Positions 62,520 to 64,000 of a DNA stretch of 64,000 nt are shown here, piece by piece (within the stretch, counting starts at the first letter, position 1; every line of letters begins with the position of its first letter). The notes below the pieces were generated by a model, which did not search any database, had not been told where the DNA came from, and worked only from the letters and a program-made list of their open reading frames with translations. This DNA is from Cyanosarcina radialis HA8281-LM2 (GTDB taxonomy: Bacteria > Cyanobacteriota > Cyanobacteriia > Cyanobacteriales > CCAP-1448). The position numbers and the translations under genes were made by a program. Location: positions 62,001-126,000 of the forward strand of contig JAHHHA010000008.1 in NCBI GenBank assembly GCA_019359615.1, given 5' to 3'.

Positions 62520-63650
62520 TTAAAATCCAAAATGATAGTTGGCGATAGTGACTTGTTGAATTTGATTGCTGCCTTCAATGATTTCCATAATCTTGGCATC
62601 TCTTAAGTATCGCTGCACGGAATATTCGCTACTACAACCGTTTGCTCCGTGAATTTGGACGGCATCGCTAGCAGCTTGAGTTGCTGTTTTAGAAGCAAAA
62701 TATTTAGCGATCGAGGTTTCTAATATTGCTCTAGGATCGCCGATATGCTTTAGATAGCCAGCCTGATAGCAAAGCAATCTTGCCGCTTTTAAATTGATGA
62801 TTATTTCTGTCACCATTTGTTGAATTAATTGATGGTCTTTTAAATAAACCCCAAACTGCTTTCTTTGATTGGCGTAGCGCGTGCAAGCTTCTAAACAGGC
62901 TTGGGCAATACCGACACAACCACAGGCGACGCTATACCTGCCATAATCCAATGCTGTAGCAGCTATATGAGAAACCCCAAATCCCACTCTACCGACTAAA
63001 TTTTCTTGGGGAATTTGACATTCATTCAAAGACAATTGAGCTAACATCGATGCTTTCACTCCCAACATTCCAGAAATTGGTTGAATCGAGAGTCCGGGGC
63101 GATCGCTCTCCACCAAAAAAGCAGAGGGTTTCCCTTCGCATTGAGCAAAAATCAAGAAAACATCGGCAATTTGACCGAAAGTAATCCATTTTTTCTGCCC
63201 GTTTAAAACATAAAAACTGCCATCAGAAGTTGCCGTAGTTTCTACGCTTTTAGCATCGCTACCGATGTTAGGCTCGCTCAAACCAAAAGCAGCAATTACC
63301 CGACCGGATGCTAACCGAGGCAGCCAATATTTTTGTTGGCTTTTACTACCCCATTTGAGCAGAGTTTGAGCAACCATGCCATGAACTGTTAGTAAACTTC
63401 GCAGCGAAGAACATCCCCTACCAACTTCTTCGTTTAACAGACCAATAGCGATCGCATCTAAACCTTTACCGCCAAATTCCTTTGGCAACAGAGCGCCTAA
63501 ATATCCTTCTCGACCTAATTTTTGAATTAGTTCGGGTGGAATGCTTTCTTCTAGATCGAATCGATCGGCATCAGGAATTATTTCCCGGTCTACAAAATCT
63601 CTAAATGCGGCTTGGTTATCTTTTTGTTCGAGAGTTAATTCGATTTTCAC
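62520..63650 (-). CDS. acyl-CoA dehydrogenase, FkbI-like (acyl-ACP oxidation)
   Basis: A 376-residue flavoprotein. FAD-binding segments AFGLSEPNIGSDAKS and WITFGQIADVF, the helix RKQFGVYLKDHQLIQQ and the catalytic Glu region MEIIEGSNQIQ are visible. In hydroxy/methoxymalonyl-ACP cassettes this family oxidises the glyceryl-ACP-derived intermediate. It lies 24 bp after the ACP gene and before fkbH, which supports that role over fatty-acid oxidation. Confidence 0.9.
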   Translation of the reverse strand: MKIELTLEQKDNQAAFRDFVDREIIPDADRFDLEESIPPELIQKLGREGYLGALLPKEFGGKGLDAIAIGLLNEEVGRGCSSLRSLLTVHGMVAQTLLKWGSKSQQKYWLPRLASGRVIAAFGLSEPNIGSDAKSVETTATSDGSFYVLNGQKKWITFGQIADVFLIFAQCEGKPSAFLVESDRPGLSIQPISGMLGVKASMLAQLSLNECQIPQENLVGRVGFGVSHIAATALDYGRYSVACGCVGIAQACLEACTRYANQRKQFGVYLKDHQLIQQMVTEIIINLKAARLLCYQAGYLKHIGDPRAILETSIAKYFASKTATQAASDAVQIHGANGCSSEYSVQRYLRDAKIMEIIEGSNQIQQVTIANYHFGF

Positions 63651-63674
63651 TATTGCACCTTTGAGTTAGAAAAA

Positions 63675-63926
63675 TTAAGTACGTGCGAGTAAAACTTGTT
63701 TGCGCTCGACCAATCCAGCAATAGCATTAATAGTTTTAAAGTTCTCAAAATCAAGATCCTCATTCTCGATCGCGATCGAGAATTCTTGTTCGATAAAAAG
63801 AACTAGTTGCATGGCAAATAATGAATTCACAAACCCAAGAGCAAAAATATCTTCATTGTCTTGCAGTTCGTGGTTAACAAAAAACTTTGCCAGGAAGGTT
63901 TTGATGGGTAATTTATGTTTTTCCAT
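63675..63926 (-). CDS. free acyl carrier protein
   Basis: An 83-residue stand-alone ACP. The phosphopantetheine site is LGFVNSLFAMQL, with Ser in place of the usual DSL context (Asn-Ser-Leu). The helix-2 region and the acidic middle (EFSIAIENEDLDFENF) are typical. FkbJ-type ACPs carrying glyceryl units often have such diverged motifs. It is the first gene of the cluster seen in this window; a further upstream member could lie beyond the edge. Confidence 0.88.
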   Translation of the reverse strand: MEKHKLPIKTFLAKFFVNHELQDNEDIFALGFVNSLFAMQLVLFIEQEFSIAIENEDLDFENFKTINAIAGLVERKQVLLART

Positions 63927-63944
63927 GTGTGCTTGAATCTCCTT

Positions 63945-64000
63945 GACGATCGATCCGAAATCCGCTTAGCAAAGGTGGGTTTGCCCTCACCCCCTAACGA
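63945..64000. mobile_element. family-A MITE-like element, cut by the window edge
   Basis: ATCCGAAATCCGCTTAGCAA, then AGGTGGGTTTGCCCTCACCC: the same end and inner arm as the right side of the element at 14526-14688, in reverse orientation. The rest is outside the window. It lies directly upstream of the ACP gene, where the cluster promoter is expected. Confidence 0.65.

Noticed and set aside
1-64000. tRNA genes
   Set aside because: Apart from the tRNA-like part of ssrA, I recognised no cloverleaf with a TTCGA loop and a matching acceptor stem, but I could not run a covariance search.

Overview
The window is cyanobacterial. Copies of the HIP1 octamer GCGATCGC are scattered through nearly all of it. 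It also carries a ferredoxin-dependent nitrate assimilation set (nirA, nrtP, narB), the tandem-BMC carboxysome shell protein CcmP, a CRR7-like NDH assembly factor, a tmRNA with an ANNIV-type tag, and cobalamin-dependent MetH. The abundance of short dispersed repeats, a 14-repeat WD40 STAND ATPase and an IS200-type element with satellite palindromes suggest a filamentous, repeat-rich lineage of the Oscillatoriales/Coleofasciculales kind. That placement is inference.

Layout. 1-6.1 kb: edge of a minus-strand gene, cobU, a small hypothetical gene, a divergent SDR/HxlR redox pair, a CPBP protease, a membrane-anchored SDR and an aldo/keto reductase. 6.5-21.3 kb: a carbohydrate region with GH2 glycosidase, galT, a DUF2243 membrane protein, a degenerate M24 peptidase, galK, a PhyH dioxygenase, GH43, a glycosyltransferase, UDP-galactopyranose mutase (glf) and a GH1-RmlD fusion. 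Galactose entry through the Leloir enzymes and galactofuranose supply through glf make a galactose/galactofuranose glycan theme plausible. 21.6-33.4 kb: the STAND/WD40 protein, a GH38 alpha-mannosidase, a methyltransferase, crr7, a lipid-A-disaccharide-synthase-related protein, ssrA, a tandem pair of 58-residue microproteins and a DUF922 protease. 33.7-42.3 kb: a secreted PQQ-type sugar dehydrogenase, the NtcA-controlled nirA-nrtP-narB set, and ccmP. 42.3-50.8 kb: a repeat-rich stretch with a WD40 remnant, a 35-residue membrane peptide gene, metH, an IS200-like element, eroded toxin-antitoxin genes, a Uma2 nuclease and a DinB-like protein.

50.8-63.9 kb, all minus strand and tightly packed, is a biosynthetic gene cluster. 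In transcription order it holds a free acyl carrier protein, an acyl-CoA dehydrogenase, an FkbH-type HAD enzyme, a one-module KS-AT-ACP-thioester-reductase PKS, a lanthipeptide-dehydratase (LanB) homologue, an MFS exporter and a membrane M28 peptidase. The first three resemble the cassette that makes hydroxy/methoxymalonyl-ACP extender units from glyceryl-ACP. Adding a tRNA-dependent LanB-type enzyme and reductive release, with no visible LanC, precursor peptide or NRPS, is an unusual combination and the best candidate here for an undescribed system.

A second theme is repeat invasion of genes. At least four families of short palindromic or tandem repeats occur between genes and also, in frame, inside galK, the GH38 mannosidase (twice), nirA, narB, metH (twice) and the LpxB-related gene. 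Related repeats also appear to supply the start codons of the GH43 and DUF2243 genes and the terminator of ssrA.
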